A DNA stretch of 45,475 nucleotides from a virus. The position numbers and the translations under genes are program-made. Positions 8,612 to 17,289 of this stretch are shown piece after piece; the stretch's first letter is position 1, and every line of letters begins with the position of its first letter. The stretch spans positions 1 through 45,475 of the IMG/VR virus record IMGVR_UViG_3300046167_000168, one strand, 5' to 3'. The notes under the pieces were generated by a model, which was given only the letters and a program-made list of their open reading frames with translations, was not told the origin of the DNA and searched no databases.

Positions 8612-10014
8612 TGTCTATTGAACAGTTTGGTGAATCTCTTTTAGGAGATATTCGCAAAAGAAGAGAGCAAGAATCTCGAAGACTTCGAAAGCAAGAAGAG
8701 CGTCAGGCTCTTATGGGCTTGGGCATCGGGATTGCGGCTAAGATAGGTAACGAAAGGCTTGCTAATAAAACACAAGATTTTCTTAAGAAAGAAGAGTTCT
8801 TGTTGGGTCAGCAAGCTCAGAACACAGCACTTGGATACACTTCGCAGCTAAACAACTATCGCTCTGCTATTCAAAAAGGAGGGGACGGTTATTCTTCTGG
8901 AGACACGATAGGCTATGCAATGACTCAGTTTAAGCCAGAATTTGAAGCTCGTGCGAAAGAAGAACTGTCTAATGTATATATTAGTGATGTAAGAGCTTAC
9001 GACGCTAAAGTTCGCCAAGAAACAAAAAGAATGGCTGAAGAATGGGCTAGAGATTACGATCAAGCTATTTCGTTAGCTGATGAAGTTTTAGACAAAGATT
9101 CGTATTCAGCAATGGTTAAACTTCGTGCAACAAAAGCTAATCCAACAAACATGGGTGACTATATCACAAGAGGCATCTCAAGTCTCTTCGGAGGTAAGTC
9201 TCAAGAAGAGTTTGAAGAAGAAGCTTTTGAGGCCATCACTGACGAAATGGAAGACGCTAAAGAACTAAATACGTTTATGACAACTTTCCAGACCTTTGGA
9301 GACATGGTAAGAGCGTATGAGTTTACGAAAGATGTTTTTCCTCCAGAAGCTTTTAATGCTAATAAAACTGAAAAAGTTATAACAGAAGAAGATACTGTAG
9401 AGCGAGGGGATAATTTTTATCGTGTAAAAATTGAAACAAAACAAAATTTACTAGATCCTACTGAATCTTCAACTAAAACTGTAACGTATTTAGACAAGGA
9501 TAAAAACGGAAAAATACTGCCTGTCTTTGGCCCAGACCCTAAAGTAACTGCAGCTAATGAATTAAAAGCCCAGCTAGATATTTTTAATCCTGCCAAGCTT
9601 GCAGTTCAGGAATTTACTAAAGAGGGTTTTGCAGAATTTTTACGAATGGCACAAGAAGCAAATGTTGAAAATCCTTCTAATCCACAAAACACTGCAGAGT
9701 ATTTAGCAGTTTCAAATGTTTTTAATACTTTAGTTACACGCACTACAGGTACGGGAGTTTTGGACGATCCTTCTAGAAGAGAAATGATATCTGATTCTGT
9801 GAATGTTTTCATGACAGGAATTATAACTTCTGATATTATTAAAACGCAAGTGTCTGATAAATCTCCAGAAGAAAGAAATAGTGCCTTAGCAGATATAATG
9901 CGAAATATGTATAAAGCAGCCGAGGAAGTATATGGAACACCAGAATTTCCAGAGCTTGAAGACTACGGCTTTGTTTCATATTCAACAGTGGAAACTGCCA
10001 CACAGCAACAATAA
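8611..10014 (+). CDS. Virion-associated helical protein, probable ejection complex
   Basis: 467 residues starting at the TAATG overlap. The first ~60 residues are very basic and helical (RKRREQESRRLRKQEERQ), followed by mixed charged helix and a more globular C-terminal half. No cysteine pair, metal site or nuclease motif is visible. It sits between the amphipathic virion protein and the 1449-residue internal-virion-like protein, the usual place for the second or third ejection protein in short-tailed phages. I infer a packaged, DNA- or membrane-contacting structural role; the family is not one I can name. Confidence 0.72.
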   Translation: MSIEQFGESLLGDIRKRREQESRRLRKQEERQALMGLGIGIAAKIGNERLANKTQDFLKKEEFLLGQQAQNTALGYTSQLNNYRSAIQKGGDGYSSGDTIGYAMTQFKPEFEARAKEELSNVYISDVRAYDAKVRQETKRMAEEWARDYDQAISLADEVLDKDSYSAMVKLRATKANPTNMGDYITRGISSLFGGKSQEEFEEEAFEAITDEMEDAKELNTFMTTFQTFGDMVRAYEFTKDVFPPEAFNANKTEKVITEEDTVERGDNFYRVKIETKQNLLDPTESSTKTVTYLDKDKNGKILPVFGPDPKVTAANELKAQLDIFNPAKLAVQEFTKEGFAEFLRMAQEANVENPSNPQNTAEYLAVSNVFNTLVTRTTGTGVLDDPSRREMISDSVNVFMTGIITSDIIKTQVSDKSPEERNSALADIMRNMYKAAEEVYGTPEFPELEDYGFVSYSTVETATQQQ

Positions 10015-10036
10015 TATTTTAACGAGAATATAAACT

Positions 10037-13000
10037 ATGTCTAGAGTTGTGCAAACACCTGATGGCAAGATAATGTATGGCGTTCCTAATAGTGTTTCTG
10101 ATGAAGAAGCAATTCAGAACTACTTATCAGCTAAGAATAGCGGCGTAACTGATTTTTCGTTGCCGAAGCCAGAGCCTGTTGTTGAAGAGCCAATGCCTGT
10201 TGTTGAAGAGAAAGAGGAAGAAACAAAAGCGCCTGTTGTATCTCAATCAGAAGCTCTTTTAAAAACTGCGGTCGAAGAAGATCCAAGCATTGCTACAGAC
10301 ATCGTTAGGGGTCTAACACAATACGGTCGTTTTGTTCCTAAAGTAATTACTGATGTGTTACCAACACCTTCAAAGTTTGAAAGCAGTGATCAGTTTATAA
10401 ATCAAACTACAAAAGCTTTTGCTCAAATGGTTACAGATATTATTCCGGGCGTTGAGTCTGAAGATGTCGTAACTGAAGAAGGCAAAGTAAAAGAAAGAGG
10501 CCTTGCAGGAGCAGCAGTACAAGTAGCGCCTTATATTGTTGGTGGAAGCATTATTCAAGGAAGTAAGTATGCAGCCAAAACACCAAGTTTAATTCGCGCT
10601 GCTGTTGAAGGGACGTTGTTGAGTCAGTTATTTTACACTGGAGATGAAGAAGAAACATTTTTCAATCTTTTAGAAAACGATGACATTACAAACGAATCTG
10701 CAAAAGCTTTAATTGAATTCATGTCTATTGATAAGGACGATACTGTACTTGAAGAAAGAGTAAAGTTGCTTGCAGAAAACGCCGTAGTTGGTGGCGGAGG
10801 GATGGCACTCTTAAAAATTATAGAGCGCACAGCACCTGCAGTTGTTGAAACTGTTAGAAAGCCTTTGTCTTCTCTTACTAAAAAAGAACAAGTCAAAGCA
10901 ATTGTAGATGGTCTAAAGATTAACAGAGATAAAGCTCCTTCAGCCTATGATCCTGCCAAAGTTACTGAATACATAAAAATTGATGAGGATGCTGCACAAG
11001 TATTCTTACAAAATAAATTTAGGCCAGACATGCCTTATACGTTCCATAGTGGACCTTTACGTCGTTTTATGCAGCGTACTTTTACTTCTCGTGGCTACTG
11101 GACACCTAAAGCTTTCAATGCTTTTAATGACGCAGCTTACGCACAGCGACAGATTGTTGCCCAAGCAGAGCATATTTCTAATAGACTTAAAAAGTCTTTA
11201 GACGATCTAAATAGCGACGTAAAAACTAAAACAGCGGCTACTAATGTTCAGCGGGCTTTGTCTGAAAATTTAGACTTTCCTCCAGATATGTCTGTAGAAA
11301 AACAAATTAGTCACATATCTCAAAAGTACAAAATTAATAATAACATTGCTACTGAGGTTGTCAATGCACGTAATCTTATTGACGATCTATCTGGAAAAAT
11401 TGTTAATTCAGATCTAGTCTCTTCAGACTTTAAAGAAACTATTGTCGATAACATGGGGATGTATATTCGTAGATCATACCGCATGTATGAAGATGCTGGG
11501 TATCGTCCCTCATCTGCTGCAGTAAAAGAAGCAACAGAATATTTTAGACAGCAAGCAAGGAATCTAGGAAAAACTGAGCTAGAAGAAATAGAAGTGTTTG
11601 CATCTAACAAAGTTCAAGAAGTTTTAAAAAGCATAAATAATATAGACGATAATAAAAAGTTTGAAAGTTACTACGACAAAGTTAGTAGATTAAACAAAAG
11701 TGTTTTACAAAAACGAGAAGAAATTCCTCAAGCAATTAGAAACTTGATGGGAGAAATAAAAAATCCTAGTGAAAATATTATTTTGACAGTTTCAAAACTT
11801 TCAAGGCTTACAGAAAATAATAGATTTTACAACGAGCTTTATCAGCTGGGCAAGGGTAAGTATATTTTCGATGAATCTAAAAGCAATGTAGGCGCAGATG
11901 TTGTTATCAGCGGAACTAACTCTTTTCTAGACGGTAAGTTTACTACAAAAGAACAGGTTACTGCTATACAAAACAAAGTAGCTCGACTGTCGGCTTTAGA
12001 TAATTCTTTTTTTACGGGGCTTGCTAATATAAAAGGCATGTCTCAAAAACAAAAAACCGTATATAGCCTTACTACACACGCTAGAAACATAACGGGAGGC
12101 GCACAGTTTGGTGCATTTAACGGAATAAATCCCTTTGCTCACGGTAATACAACAAGACAGGTGTTGTGGAACAGAATTAATAGGGGCGGGGATGCAGAGC
12201 TTGATGCTATGTATGAAAAGTATCTTCGTCTTGGAATCATAAATACTAGCGTAAGAGCTAATGAAACTCGTGAGCTATTAAAAATAGGCGCAGAAGCAGA
12301 CGCAGACACTTTTATTACTCGTCTAGGTCAAAAAGCTGTTGGTTATGGTGTGCCTAAAAAGCTAGTAGGAGTAACTGAAGCTGTTGATGATGCATTGACT
12401 AGCACATATATGGCTGTCGATGATTTTTATAAAATTAATATGTTTGAAAGTGAGTTAGCTACTTTTAAAAAAGCTTATCCTAATGAGTCTATAGAAGTTT
12501 TAGAAGAACAAAGTGCTTGGCTTGCTCAAAATATGATAGCAAACTATGATCGTGTTCCTCCTGCAATTAAACAACTTCGATATCTTCCTGTAGGTAACTT
12601 TGTTTCGTTTCCTGCAGAAATTATGCGTACCTCTGCAAACATGTTAAAACAGTCTGCAAAAGAAATTGGATCTGGAAATGCTGTTATAAGAAGAAGAGGG
12701 TTACAACGTCTTGCAGGAATAAGCACAGGAGCCTTTGGATTTACTTTAGGAGCAACGGCAACTTATCAGCTTGCTGGATTTGATTCAGAAGAGCAAAAAG
12801 CAATTGAAAGATTAGCGGCAACTCCTTGGTCTAAAGCGCCCAAGAATGTTGTTCGGATAGACGATAAGTTATATGTAAATGATACTCAGTATATAGATAG
12901 TTACAGCGCTGTGAAAGAACCTTTTGCAGAAATAGCTCGTCAAATAAAAGAAGGCGAACTAAAAGGTGAGCAGTTAGATGAAAGACTAGGCGATGCTATA

Positions 13001-14386
13001 TATCAAGGGATTACAAATATTTTAGCTCCTTACTTTGGTGAGTCTATGGTAACTGAAGCTGTCTTAGATGTTCAAAGTGCTATTAGAGGAAGCGGATATA
13101 CTAAAGACGGAAAAGAAATATCTGTCGAAGGAATGTCTTTTCTAGATACAGCTGCAGCATCTATGTATCATATATTTGAATCTTTTGAGCCCGGTACTTA
13201 CACTTCCTATAAAAACATTAAAGACGCTGTGGACGGTAAGCAACACCCTGTAACTGGAAAGATAAAAGATCCTTTCCTTGAAGCTGCTGGTTCTCTTACT
13301 GGCTTTAAACTTACTGAGTTTGATGCACGAGATTCTTTTAAGTACAAAGTAAAGGCATATGCCAGAAAGAAAAGAAACATGCTTTTAACTTCTCCTTCGT
13401 TTGGACAGCTTTCAACGGACATGGTTGATCGATATGTTTCTCGTCAAGAAGCATTATACAACATTCAACAAGAACTATACATGGATTACTTAGCTGCTGA
13501 TACATTAATAGGCGGCACTGCGGTTCAGATTATGCTTGATAACTTAGGTGATGAAGAAGCAGAAATGATAATTGCAGGTGTCTTTCGACAGGAGGACCAG
13601 CTGACCGATAAGAAACTTACTGGTGTTCTTGAGAAAATGAACATGGATTCTGAAAAGCATACTGATTACGTCAATAGAATTATTGAAGCGCAAACAAGAA
13701 TGTATTCAACGCCTCTAATGAATCCTGATCCAGATAGAGTAGATGAGATATTTAGTCGAGATACAGTTAAGCTTTTAGATACTTCTATGGAAGGCGTTAA
13801 AAATTTACCAACCGAAGAAGAAGCAATGCGAGGTAATTTTGCAAAAGGCGGCGAGGTCGTAGTACCTAACGCGCCTGTTGAACCTGATGAGCGTATTGAC
13901 AAGATGACGGGTCAGCCCTACAACATCCAAGCTGGATCAGCTTTCGTAGATGAAGAAGACCCTGAGAAGCGCATGTTGTTTAACGAAGGTGGTTTTGTTG
14001 ACAGGATTAAAAAAGCAGGCTATGACGCAGCTGTAAAGGCCTTGGGAATTCCTAAAGAAGGGCTTGAGTGGGCAATGAATATAGATAAAAATTACCCTGA
14101 AAACGAGCAGCTTGACGGTCGTGGAGACGCTGCAAGACACTTAGCCCTAGGCGTTATTGCTCAAAAATCTGACTATCCCGAAACAACTAGATTCCTTGCA
14201 CACTTGAGAGAGTTTATTGAGCTTGATATTAAGGGTGGGGCTATGGACATAGAGAACAACAACAAAGGGTTTAACATTGAAGCTGATAGCTATGAAGAAG
14301 CTGAAAGAAAAATTGATAAGATGATTCGTAATGGAGAAGTAACATATCTTACTCCTGACGAAAGCATAGCTAATCGAGGATACTAA
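10037..14386 (+). CDS. Large internal virion (ejection) protein
   Basis: 1449 residues, the size class of T7 gp16-type core proteins. Residues about 40-75 are a proline/glutamate linker (EPVVEEPMPVVEEKEEE). Hydrophobic alanine/glycine stretches at about residues 160-182 and 248-265 (KLLAENAVVGGGGMALLKII) could contact membrane. The bulk is long charged helix with a further small-residue segment around 905-925 (LAGISTGAFGFTLGATATYQ). Near the end are two GG motifs (FAKGGEVVVP, MLFNEGGFV) and a C-terminal globular domain with a D-A-A-R-H motif (GRGDAARHLALGVIA). I see no lytic transglycosylase signature at the N-terminus, unlike T7 gp16. The C-terminal domain may be separate in function; whether it is enzymatic is unclear. 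Confidence 0.8.
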   Translation: MSRVVQTPDGKIMYGVPNSVSDEEAIQNYLSAKNSGVTDFSLPKPEPVVEEPMPVVEEKEEETKAPVVSQSEALLKTAVEEDPSIATDIVRGLTQYGRFVPKVITDVLPTPSKFESSDQFINQTTKAFAQMVTDIIPGVESEDVVTEEGKVKERGLAGAAVQVAPYIVGGSIIQGSKYAAKTPSLIRAAVEGTLLSQLFYTGDEEETFFNLLENDDITNESAKALIEFMSIDKDDTVLEERVKLLAENAVVGGGGMALLKIIERTAPAVVETVRKPLSSLTKKEQVKAIVDGLKINRDKAPSAYDPAKVTEYIKIDEDAAQVFLQNKFRPDMPYTFHSGPLRRFMQRTFTSRGYWTPKAFNAFNDAAYAQRQIVAQAEHISNRLKKSLDDLNSDVKTKTAATNVQRALSENLDFPPDMSVEKQISHISQKYKINNNIATEVVNARNLIDDLSGKIVNSDLVSSDFKETIVDNMGMYIRRSYRMYEDAGYRPSSAAVKEATEYFRQQARNLGKTELEEIEVFASNKVQEVLKSINNIDDNKKFESYYDKVSRLNKSVLQKREEIPQAIRNLMGEIKNPSENIILTVSKLSRLTENNRFYNELYQLGKGKYIFDESKSNVGADVVISGTNSFLDGKFTTKEQVTAIQNKVARLSALDNSFFTGLANIKGMSQKQKTVYSLTTHARNITGGAQFGAFNGINPFAHGNTTRQVLWNRINRGGDAELDAMYEKYLRLGIINTSVRANETRELLKIGAEADADTFITRLGQKAVGYGVPKKLVGVTEAVDDALTSTYMAVDDFYKINMFESELATFKKAYPNESIEVLEEQSAWLAQNMIANYDRVPPAIKQLRYLPVGNFVSFPAEIMRTSANMLKQSAKEIGSGNAVIRRRGLQRLAGISTGAFGFTLGATATYQLAGFDSEEQKAIERLAATPWSKAPKNVVRIDDKLYVNDTQYIDSYSAVKEPFAEIARQIKEGELKGEQLDERLGDAIYQGITNILAPYFGESMVTEAVLDVQSAIRGSGYTKDGKEISVEGMSFLDTAAASMYHIFESFEPGTYTSYKNIKDAVDGKQHPVTGKIKDPFLEAAGSLTGFKLTEFDARDSFKYKVKAYARKKRNMLLTSPSFGQLSTDMVDRYVSRQEALYNIQQELYMDYLAADTLIGGTAVQIMLDNLGDEEAEMIIAGVFRQEDQLTDKKLTGVLEKMNMDSEKHTDYVNRIIEAQTRMYSTPLMNPDPDRVDEIFSRDTVKLLDTSMEGVKNLPTEEEAMRGNFAKGGEVVVPNAPVEPDERIDKMTGQPYNIQAGSAFVDEEDPEKRMLFNEGGFVDRIKKAGYDAAVKALGIPKEGLEWAMNIDKNYPENEQLDGRGDAARHLALGVIAQKSDYPETTRFLAHLREFIELDIKGGAMDIENNNKGFNIEADSYEEAERKIDKMIRNGEVTYLTPDESIANRGY

Positions 14387-14388
14387 TA

Positions 14389-14814
14389 ATGAAAAGACTC
14401 ATAGAAACTCTAAAGCGTCATGAAGGCGTCAAGTACTATGTCTACAAAGACCACTTAGGCTACGAAACTATTGGCGTCGGTCGTTGTTTAAAAGAAGGCG
14501 TAGGCTTAGGGCTTACTCACGACGAAGTAGACTACCTTCTAATGAATGATATTAATCGTTGTCTCGAAGAGCTAGACGCGGCTTTTCCGTGGTTCAAAGA
14601 TCTTACAGAGATCCGAAGAGAGGCAATGATAAACCTGTGTTTTAACTTAGGACTCACACGTCTCAGAAAGTTTGAGAAGGCTTTGGCAGCTATGTCAATT
14701 CACAACTACGAAGAAGCAGCCGATGAATTCTTAGACAGTCGATGGGCTAAACAAGTAGGCAATCGAGCAAAAGAGGTTACTGAGATGATACGTACTGGAG
14801 AGCAGCATGCCTAA
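14389..14814 (+). CDS. T4-type lysozyme (glycoside hydrolase family 24 endolysin)
   Basis: 141 residues. It hydrolyses the N-acetylmuramic acid/N-acetylglucosamine bond of peptidoglycan for lysis. The catalytic triad of T4 lysozyme (E11, D20, T26) is present with the same spacing as E12, D21 and T27 in RHEGVKYYVYKDHLGYETIG, followed by the GVG turn; NLCFNLG is the second conserved helix. There is no signal peptide, so export depends on a holin (candidates at 1675 and 15293). AGGA lies upstream of the ATG, two bases after the previous stop. The length is slightly shorter than T4 lysozyme (164), consistent with a single-domain enzyme. Confidence 0.93.
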   Translation: MKRLIETLKRHEGVKYYVYKDHLGYETIGVGRCLKEGVGLGLTHDEVDYLLMNDINRCLEELDAAFPWFKDLTEIRREAMINLCFNLGLTRLRKFEKALAAMSIHNYEEAADEFLDSRWAKQVGNRAKEVTEMIRTGEQHA

Positions 14815-15097
14815 GAAAAAAGATCCAAGGCTAGAAAGGGCAGGAGTAAGTGGCTACAACAAACCGAAACGTACACCCAATCATAAAACAAAGTCGCACG
14901 TCGTGGTGGCAAAGGAAGGAGATAAAGTTAAAACAATTCGCTTTGGTCAGAAGGGCGCGAAAACTGCAGGCAAGCCTAAAGCAGGTGAGTCAGAGCGCAT
15001 GAAAGCAAAGCGGAAGTCGTTCAAGGCAAGACATGCTAAGAACATTAAGAGAGGAAAGATGTCAGCGGCTTACTGGGCTGATAAGGTCAAATGGTGA
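14807..15097 (+). CDS. Small very basic protein, possible nucleic-acid binding
   Basis: 96 residues with over a quarter lysine plus arginine (KPKRTPNHKTKSH; RMKAKRKSFKARHAKNIKRG) and a short beta-like segment (VVVAKEGDKVKTIRFGQ). It overlaps the lysozyme stop by eight bases. Its C-terminal half resembles small basic proteins found in marine phages; I cannot give a family name with confidence. A role in DNA condensation or as a packaged basic protein is plausible, and two similar proteins lie just downstream (15481, 15669). Confidence 0.75.
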   Translation: MPKKKDPRLERAGVSGYNKPKRTPNHKTKSHVVVAKEGDKVKTIRFGQKGAKTAGKPKAGESERMKAKRKSFKARHAKNIKRGKMSAAYWADKVKW

Positions 15098-15282
15098 TGA
15101 AGTTATTTACTAAACATCCTAAGTCAGTTGGTGAGTCTTACTGGGAACACTTTAAAACAGCGACTGTTTTTTCAGGGTGGTTGATTTTAGCAGGCATTGC
15201 ATGTGCGGTGCATGCGATCTTCCCTTTCTTGTTCACTAAGACTGCAAGTAAAATAGTAAAAAAATTATACATAAAATACTAA
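15097..15282 (+). CDS. DUF6356-like small membrane protein
   Basis: 61 residues from the ATG at 15097, chosen because it overlaps the previous stop as TGATG and sits about ten bases after AAGG; an in-frame ATG at 15091 is only four bases from it. The pattern KLFTKHPKSVGESYWEHF, then one membrane segment (AGIACAVHAIFPFLF) and a basic tail strongly recalls a family I know from alphaproteobacterial genomes (DUF6356). Function unknown; a membrane effector or lysis accessory is possible. Confidence 0.7.
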   Translation: MKLFTKHPKSVGESYWEHFKTATVFSGWLILAGIACAVHAIFPFLFTKTASKIVKKLYIKY

Positions 15283-15292
15283 AGGATAAAAA

Positions 15293-15484
15293 ATGGACAT
15301 AAGACAAGCACTCAAATCACGAACAGTACAGTATGGTGTTGCTCTTGCTGTTCTTTCAGTTCTCCAAGGCTTTGTAGGTTTTCTTCCTGCTAATCCAGCT
15401 GTTCAGGCTATGGTAGGCTGTGCAATTGCAAGCGGTATTGTTGTTCTTCGATTTATGACAACTCAACCAGTGAGTAAAAAATGA
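15293..15484 (+). CDS. Small two-helix membrane protein (holin-like)
   Basis: 63 residues with two predicted membrane spans (about residues 13-31 and 36-54, VQAMVGCAIASGIVVLRFM) joined by a short turn (PANPA), with charged ends. AAGGA lies about seven bases before the ATG. Small two-span proteins next to the endolysin are commonly class II holins, so this may be the main lysis holin, with the 1675 protein as an alternative. It overlaps the next gene by four bases (ATGA). Confidence 0.65.
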   Translation: MDIRQALKSRTVQYGVALAVLSVLQGFVGFLPANPAVQAMVGCAIASGIVVLRFMTTQPVSKK

Positions 15485-15669
15485 CAGCCAAGAAGAAAAC
15501 AAAGTCTAAAGTAAATGAAGCAGGTAACTATACCAAGCCTACTATGCGTAAGCGGCTCTTCAACAAGATAAAGGCTGGTTCAAAAGGTGGTAAAGCTGGT
15601 CAGTGGTCTGCGCGAAAAGCTCAAATGCTTGCTAAAGAGTATAAGGCTGCAGGCGGAGGATATAAGTAA
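15481..15669 (+). CDS. Small basic protein with KAGSKGGKAGQWSARKAQ motif
   Basis: 62 residues, coupled to the upstream holin-like gene by ATGA. After a lysine-rich start, residues about 20-62 form a conserved module (TMRKRLFNKIKAGSKGG, QWSARKAQMLAKEYKAAGGG). I have seen this module as a stand-alone small protein in marine phages and in giant-virus proteins. It is probably nucleic-acid binding given its charge; no enzymatic role is implied. The stop overlaps the next start (TAATG). Confidence 0.75.
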   Translation: MTAKKKTKSKVNEAGNYTKPTMRKRLFNKIKAGSKGGKAGQWSARKAQMLAKEYKAAGGGYK

Positions 15670-15920
15670 TGGCTCTCAAGAAGTCTCAAAAGTCTCTTAA
15701 GGCTTGGACAAAACAAAAGTGGCGTACTAAGTCAGGCAAGAAGTCCAGCGAGACTGGAGAGAGATACTTACCTGCAAAAGCTATCAAGGCTTTATCAGCT
15801 AAAGAGTACGCCGCCACTACTAAAAAGAAACGAGAAGATACTAAGAAGGGTAAGCAACACAGCAAGCAGCCTAAACGTATCGCTAAGAAGACTCGCACCT
15901 ACCGCTCTAAGAAAGCCTAG
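15669..15920 (+). CDS. Small basic protein of a widespread viral family (DUF5872-like)
   Basis: 83 residues, about one third lysine and arginine. The conserved pattern runs WTKQKWRTKSGK, then TGERYLPAKAIKALSAKEYA, then KKGKQHSKQPKRIAKKT. I associate this with DUF5872 but cannot verify the name. Like its two neighbours it may bind DNA or RNA. It is the last rightward gene and overlaps the last leftward gene tail-to-tail by 14 bases. Confidence 0.75.
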   Translation: MALKKSQKSLKAWTKQKWRTKSGKKSSETGERYLPAKAIKALSAKEYAATTKKKREDTKKGKQHSKQPKRIAKKTRTYRSKKA

Positions 15921-16140
15921 CATTTAGAGCATCAAGTTCCAGCTCTATCTTTTCATGAAGGCCGCTCAAATGATGGGTGGCCTCTTCTAATACCTTCCTA
16001 ATTATTTTCTGTTCTTCGGTTTCCCGAAAGAATCTAGAAACCTCTTGTTCTGGTAGATGATGAAACTCTGACATGAGATTGCCAGAGCTATCAAAAAATA
16101 TTCGAAACCCAATTAAATTTCCCTCGCTTTTATTTGTCAT
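15907..16140 (-). CDS. Hypothetical protein, last gene of the leftward operon
   Basis: 77 residues from the ATG at 16140 (MTNKSEGNLIGF); a GTG at 16161 would add seven residues. The protein has a beta-like N-terminus (LIGFRIFFDSSGNLM) and a charged helical C-terminus rich in glutamate. It overlaps the upstream gene by 11 bases and the convergent + strand gene by 14 bases. No family recognised. Confidence 0.6.
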   Translation of the reverse strand: MTNKSEGNLIGFRIFFDSSGNLMSEFHHLPEQEVSRFFRETEEQKIIRKVLEEATHHLSGLHEKIELELDALNARLS

Positions 16141-16360
16141 CGCGTGTTTCCATTTCAACACGAACGATGTCTAAGCCTTCAAGATAATCTTTAGATTCCA
16201 TCAAAAGCTTTAACTGAGATTCAATTGCCTCATAGAAAGCATCATGATCGTGGAAGGCCATTGGATTACTAATGATAACCTCAACAGCCATCGCGTGTTT
16301 CTTCACGTCTGCTTCGTAATAGCTTCGCATTGTTTTTAATATCTGCTTTGTTGTTAACAT
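16130..16360 (-). CDS. Hypothetical helical protein
   Basis: 76 residues. GAGGGG precedes the ATG by about five bases. The protein is almost wholly helical and acidic, with repeated aromatic/leucine positions (FYEAIESQLKLLMESKDYLE), suggesting a small coiled-coil dimer. It follows the RNR C-terminal fragment by only 11 bases, so it belongs to the same transcript. Function unknown. Confidence 0.65.
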   Translation of the reverse strand: MLTTKQILKTMRSYYEADVKKHAMAVEVIISNPMAFHDHDAFYEAIESQLKLLMESKDYLEGLDIVRVEMETRDDK

Positions 16361-16371
16361 CTTACCCCTCT

Positions 16372-17289
16372 TTATATCTCACAGTTATTACCAGTACATG
16401 CAAGCGTCTGTGATCCTTCTGTCATATCACTTTCTTCAGTAATGTCCCACGACATTTCAGTAGGAAAATCAGCAACCAGTGTTTCATATTCTTCTTCACT
16501 GATAGGCTCATAAGGTGCTTGTTGATATGTGTGCTCGCTATATGGTAAGAAACTAATACCACTAATCTTGTCAAACTTATTGTACAACCACTGGCCTACC
16601 TCAAGGAACTCGTCGTCACGATAGTAACACGTCATTGAAGGCTTGTGTTCACACCAAAAGTCTTGGTAGATTTCCCAAAGCTCAAGCTGTTCCATAGCAC
16701 CCATCTCAGAGGCCGTCACAGCCCCGTCAGGAGACTTTATAGGAAAGGAGAATACCTTAGTACTAGGAGACATTACATCGTCTTCTACGGGGATTCCTGA
16801 GGCTTCAAGGACTTGGCAGAGGGGGTCTCTAGAGTCTGCTCGAACTCGTCTAATGTATTGAGATGAATATCTAGGGTGGATTCCACTCGCGCTATCAACA
16901 AGCTGACTAACAGTGCCGCTAGGCTTAATGGCGGTAATAGCAGTAGAAACTTCAATACCAAGAATATCAGCCCATCGTCTGTTGGTTTCGACGGCTTCTT
17001 CGCGTAGTTCTGTGAGCCACGTCTTAAGGACACCTTTGTCTCTCCTTCCCGACAACGTCGGATGATCCATAATGCCTGTTAAGCTAACGCCCAACAAGGC
17101 CTCTTCTTCTGTGTTGTTCTTCCACACCTTTCTCAAGTATCTGAAATTGGTAAGGGTAGCTTGTAAAGTTCCAAGGATAGTCGCAGTACGTACTTTCCGT
17201 TTGAGGTCTGAGAGACTATCGGACGACCTGACAACAACCTCTGATAGATTGCAGAATTGGTAGGGTCCGTAAGATGATTTCGCTAGCAT
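16372..17289 (-). CDS. nrdJ: Class II ribonucleotide reductase, C-terminal fragment
   Basis: 305 residues starting at the ATG at 17289, whose first seven bases (ATGCTAG) overlap the stop of the N-terminal fragment. It begins MLAKSSYG, then rejoins the family exactly at PYQFCNLSEVVVR. C13 is equivalent to redox Cys419 of Lactobacillus leichmannii RNR. Further family blocks are LLGVSLTGIMDHP, the phosphate-loop region IKPSGTVSQLVDSASGIHPR, and the C-terminal CX4C shuttle (C298 and C303, CTGNNC). Together with the upstream fragment it should reduce ribonucleotides using adenosylcobalamin. The conserved GEIILR loop is not encoded in this frame but is present out of frame just before PYQFC. Either a genes-in-pieces enzyme or frame errors in the sequence. 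Confidence 0.85.
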   Translation of the reverse strand: MLAKSSYGPYQFCNLSEVVVRSSDSLSDLKRKVRTATILGTLQATLTNFRYLRKVWKNNTEEEALLGVSLTGIMDHPTLSGRRDKGVLKTWLTELREEAVETNRRWADILGIEVSTAITAIKPSGTVSQLVDSASGIHPRYSSQYIRRVRADSRDPLCQVLEASGIPVEDDVMSPSTKVFSFPIKSPDGAVTASEMGAMEQLELWEIYQDFWCEHKPSMTCYYRDDEFLEVGQWLYNKFDKISGISFLPYSEHTYQQAPYEPISEEEYETLVADFPTEMSWDITEESDMTEGSQTLACTGNNCEI

